64,000 bases of DNA, from positions 123,882,643-123,946,642 of the forward strand of contig NC_134096.1 in assembly GCF_000715075.1 (NCBI RefSeq), written 5' to 3'. Positions 61,387-64,000 of the stretch are shown here, piece by piece. Made by a program: the position numbers and the translations under genes. This DNA is from Nicotiana tabacum. Taxonomy: Eukaryota; Streptophyta; Magnoliopsida; Solanales; Solanaceae. Each line of letters starts with the position of its first letter. Within the stretch, counting starts at the first letter, position 1. The notes beneath the pieces are model-generated. The model ran no database searches and was not told the origin of the DNA. It saw nothing but the letters and a program-made list of their open reading frames with translations.

Positions 61387-62067
61387 TGGAAGATGTAACA
61401 TTATTAATATAGCTTTTTATTTTCCAGCAACTTTCTTTCTAGATATCTAAAATAGTTCTGGGGTAATCTCATGTGCAAGACTCATCTAAGTTTTTTTATT
61501 GGCAACCAGTTCTCCTTTACCAGATATGAAATGTGTTGGATTCTTAGTTAAGACTTTTGTTTCAATGGTCATTTTTTGAAGATGTAGTTTGGAAAACAAA
61601 TCTGGAAACATATTGCGGAACTTAAGACTAAATGATTATGCATTCAAAAATATAAATCTCCTCTTAAGTGTAATAAGAAGGGAATTTAATATCAATAGAT
61701 TATGTGAAAAAAACTTGATTTTTCTTTGTTCCTTTTTTTTTAGTTAATGTTTGTATTTTTTTTCTTTCTTCCCTCTAATTGTCTTTGTTTTCTTTAATGC
61801 AATGTCTGATTTCTCTGGCCATGTGGATCCAAGAATTCTCCAAGTGTATGTGACCTATTTGAGTTTTATCTCGTCTGGTAGCTATTTTTTATTTTGTTAG
61901 AGAGCTTAAACTAAAGAAAAACATGAAATAGAATTAGTCGCATATTCGAAATAAATTAAAGAAGGTATTTTTAATTTATTAATCATATTTGATAGGGTGG
62001 GTAAATAAATGGTATTCAACAATCTACATTGTACCCTCATATTGTTACCTTCTTATTTACTTTCAAC
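61387..62067. other. Intergenic sequence 3' of the expansin pseudogene
   Basis: AT-rich, with poly-T runs near 61735 and 61755. I see no gene, RNA or transposon ends. It does not resemble any other part of the window. Confidence 0.5.
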
Positions 62068-63710
62068 CTATAGTTTATTGGAAAAATTAACATTTGATTT
62101 GTAAATTCATCTTGGTTGCTAACCGTTTGGAACATTTAGGGCAGTGACACTCTGATTTGTTTTTGAAGTAAGTCTGAGCGAAAAAGGAGGTTTCTGTGTG
62201 TTTGGTTGTATGCCAACACTCCAAATTGCCCCAATCATTCGCTGCATTGGTACCCAACTCGAATTGCTTGTTTGTATTTCAACTAAAGAAAGGTCACCAT
62301 CGCCATCTACTGCTTCAGATGTAACTGCGAAGAAATTAGGATTGGAACATTTTTTCGCCATAAATATGATATTTGTGTTGTAATTGCATGCTACCCTATA
62401 AGGTTCAATAAAAATTAAAAAAATTAATGCATTAGCAAGGTTCCTCAGAAGGAAAATAAGAGAGAAAAAATAAATTTATTGCTTCCTACCCCCCTCCCCC
62501 AAATATAATACATTCGTATAAGATGGAACAAGTGAAGTTACTTTTAATTTTTGTAGAATAACTCACCTTCGGTAAAAAATCAAGATTCTTCCTGCATTAT
62601 ATAATTGTGAAGCTTTGCCAGACTTTACCAATTTTTCAAAGGTAATTCCACTTATATCAAAGTGAACCGGATCATTATTGCATACTCCTGGGCACTCATC
62701 TGTAAGGGTTACTGTTATTGGATTCCCTGAACAATGCGTATTCTAATTTTGGGTGCATAATACCTGAAAAACAATGTCGATATTATAGAGATGCCATGCA
62801 TTCGTGCATGAAACTAAAATATTCATGCACATTCTCTCTTTTATTTCAGAGTTTTATTTCCTTGTCATCTCATGCAACATAAGATGTGTTGTTCTACAAA
62901 TTGTAAATTCACAAGATCAGTGACGGAATCAGGAGTTCTATCAAGGGGATTCCAAAATATCTAAAAATGTTACATTTAAAATTTGTACCTACATTTTCTC
63001 TTATAAGGAGATTTAAAAATTTGTGTATTTTAAATTTACTTTTACCCAATTTATGTTATATAACTTTCTGAAGAAGGAAATTCAATTGAATCTCATTCAC
63101 TCTACGTGGTAACATGCACCACATCCAGCACCTTGCTTAAAAAATGCTTGATTTCCGGCCGTGATCATTGCATTGTAGGGAGCGCTTGCTATGTCATTTT
63201 CGAGCTCACATGTTCCACCTAGAACAAAATAGTAAGAATAAAATATATTTTTCAATCATTTAGCCCGATAATCATTAATGAAGTATGTAAAAATCAAGAC
63301 TATATTGATCAAGCCATTTCGATGAACAGTTGTCTACAAAATTCCATTTAATTTGTAGATACCTTATATTATGAAGGGGAAGGAAGAGGAACTTGATAAG
63401 GGGATTACAAAATGCAAATCAAATACTTACAAACAATGTATAATTCAGATAGCCAACAACCGAACTACTAAGATTTATCTTCAAAATTGTATTTGAAATC
63501 TAAAGTAGGTTTAATTTAATTTTAATCTAGTAGGCTACTTCATAATTTTAATTTTAAGACACTACCACTCCCGGGACTAGTAGGATTTTTATAAAATATT
63601 GCAACAGCTTTTGAATAACCACTTAGTTGGCAAGAGGAAAATCTAAACAAACACGAGCAAAAAGCTACAAATATCCAAAGGAAAAGACACCGAGGAAAAT
63701 TTGCAGCCAT
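62068..63710 (-). pseudogene. Beta-expansin pseudogene, four exons
   Basis: Beta-expansins are secreted wall-loosening proteins. Exons on the minus strand: 63710-63566, 63218-63106, 62763-62567, 62395-62068; introns begin GT and end AG, phases agree, total 260 codons, the usual length. Exon 1: signal peptide (LFLWIFVAFC) and AVAIFYKNP. Exon 2: GGTCELEN and GCGACYH. Exon 3: TDECPG and the HFD motif (VHFDISG) of the GH45-like domain. Exon 4: DGDGDLSLVEIQ, WVPMQRM and PFSLRLTS of the C-terminal wall-binding domain. Breaks: TAG at 62743-62745 (codon 93), TAG 62119-62121 and TGA 62107-62109, the last two where the family has Trp; in-frame IYKSNVNF follows. The conserved Trp of the SWGA motif is Ile. 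Sequencing error is possible but unlikely for three sites. Confidence 0.88.
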
Positions 63711-64000
63711 GATCTAGTAATTATCTTTGATTAACTAAGTGACGCTCTAATATTTTTTGCTAATTGCTTATGCAATGCCATGTTAATTGGTACTATTTAT
63801 AGTAAAAAATGAATATTATTCTGTTGAGGATACTAATTATGAAAAATGAACCATTTTGCTAATTTAAGGTAAGAACTTTATTGCCTTACTATTTAGTTTG
63901 GAGATGCTGAAAATTTAAATATTATTACATCTCATGATTCTCATCTTCTCTTTAATTCTTTTATTTCTTTTTGTCATATACCAACTAAACACCATATGAT
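63711..64000 (-). other. 5' flank of the expansin pseudogene
   Basis: AT-rich promoter region; apart from the TATA box I recognise no element and no gene. Confidence 0.5.
63794..63801 (-). promoter_or_regulatory. TATA box of the expansin pseudogene
   Basis: Minus-strand TATAAATA in CTATAAATAGTACC, ~84 bp before the ATG at 63710, a normal plant distance. This supports the chosen start codon. Confidence 0.7.

Noticed and set aside
62900..62990. Possible second hAT-like end in intron 2 of the expansin pseudogene (CAGTGACGGAATCAGGA)
   Set aside because: It resembles a known type of hAT end, but I found no matching opposite end or target duplication in the intron.

Overview
This looks like a plant nuclear window, most likely from Solanaceae and possibly a large Nicotiana-like genome; that is my judgement from the LTR families and no search was run. 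It is AT-rich and almost wholly built from decayed LTR retrotransposons. No intact protein-coding gene is visible. The only host gene is a broken beta-expansin gene at the right end (62068-63710, minus strand), whose four exons can be joined by normal splice sites but which carries three in-frame stops. I recognised no tRNA, rRNA or CRISPR.

Layout. (1) 288-3631 is a long minus-strand LTR. Its first ~1.75 kb, fused to ~0.3 kb of the matching 3' untranslated end, is the monomer of a tandem array that fills 13399-32955. The array has about ten ~2.02-kb units, with an extra LTR-only copy at 1896-3645, and shows A/B alternation (a ~4.05-4.08-kb higher-order period) plus a recent register-shifted duplication. 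(2) A Ty3/gypsy element, 3651-13398, plus strand, sits inside this array between 5-bp target duplications (GGATT/GGATC). It has LTRs of unequal length, an initiator-Met-type primer site, a gag/protease ruin and no polymerase. Its 3' LTR holds a 964-bp non-autonomous hAT element (12131-13094) with an 8-bp target duplication.

(3) 32956-33577 holds fragments of other LTRs. (4) 33578-47988 is a plus-strand cluster of a coding-free, Tat/Ogre-like family: a 3' internal fragment, LTR, 25 bp, LTR, 7.3-kb non-coding interior with four successive minisatellites, LTR. (5) 47989-58337 is a minus-strand chromovirus (Tekay/Del-like) with gag, protease, RT, RNase H, integrase and chromodomain all recognisable but broken by many stops and three frameshifts; its 3' LTR is cut off where LTR3 of the previous cluster ends. 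(6) 58338-61386 is a partial LTR of another family. (7) 61387-64000 is lower-copy-looking sequence with the beta-expansin pseudogene and its TATA box.

The most unusual structure is the LTR-derived macrosatellite with higher-order organisation. Next come the coding-free LTR cluster with its serial minisatellites and a five-times repeated conserved non-coding motif. All boundaries were read by eye; expect a few bases of error for LTR ends and tens of bases for array and minisatellite edges.
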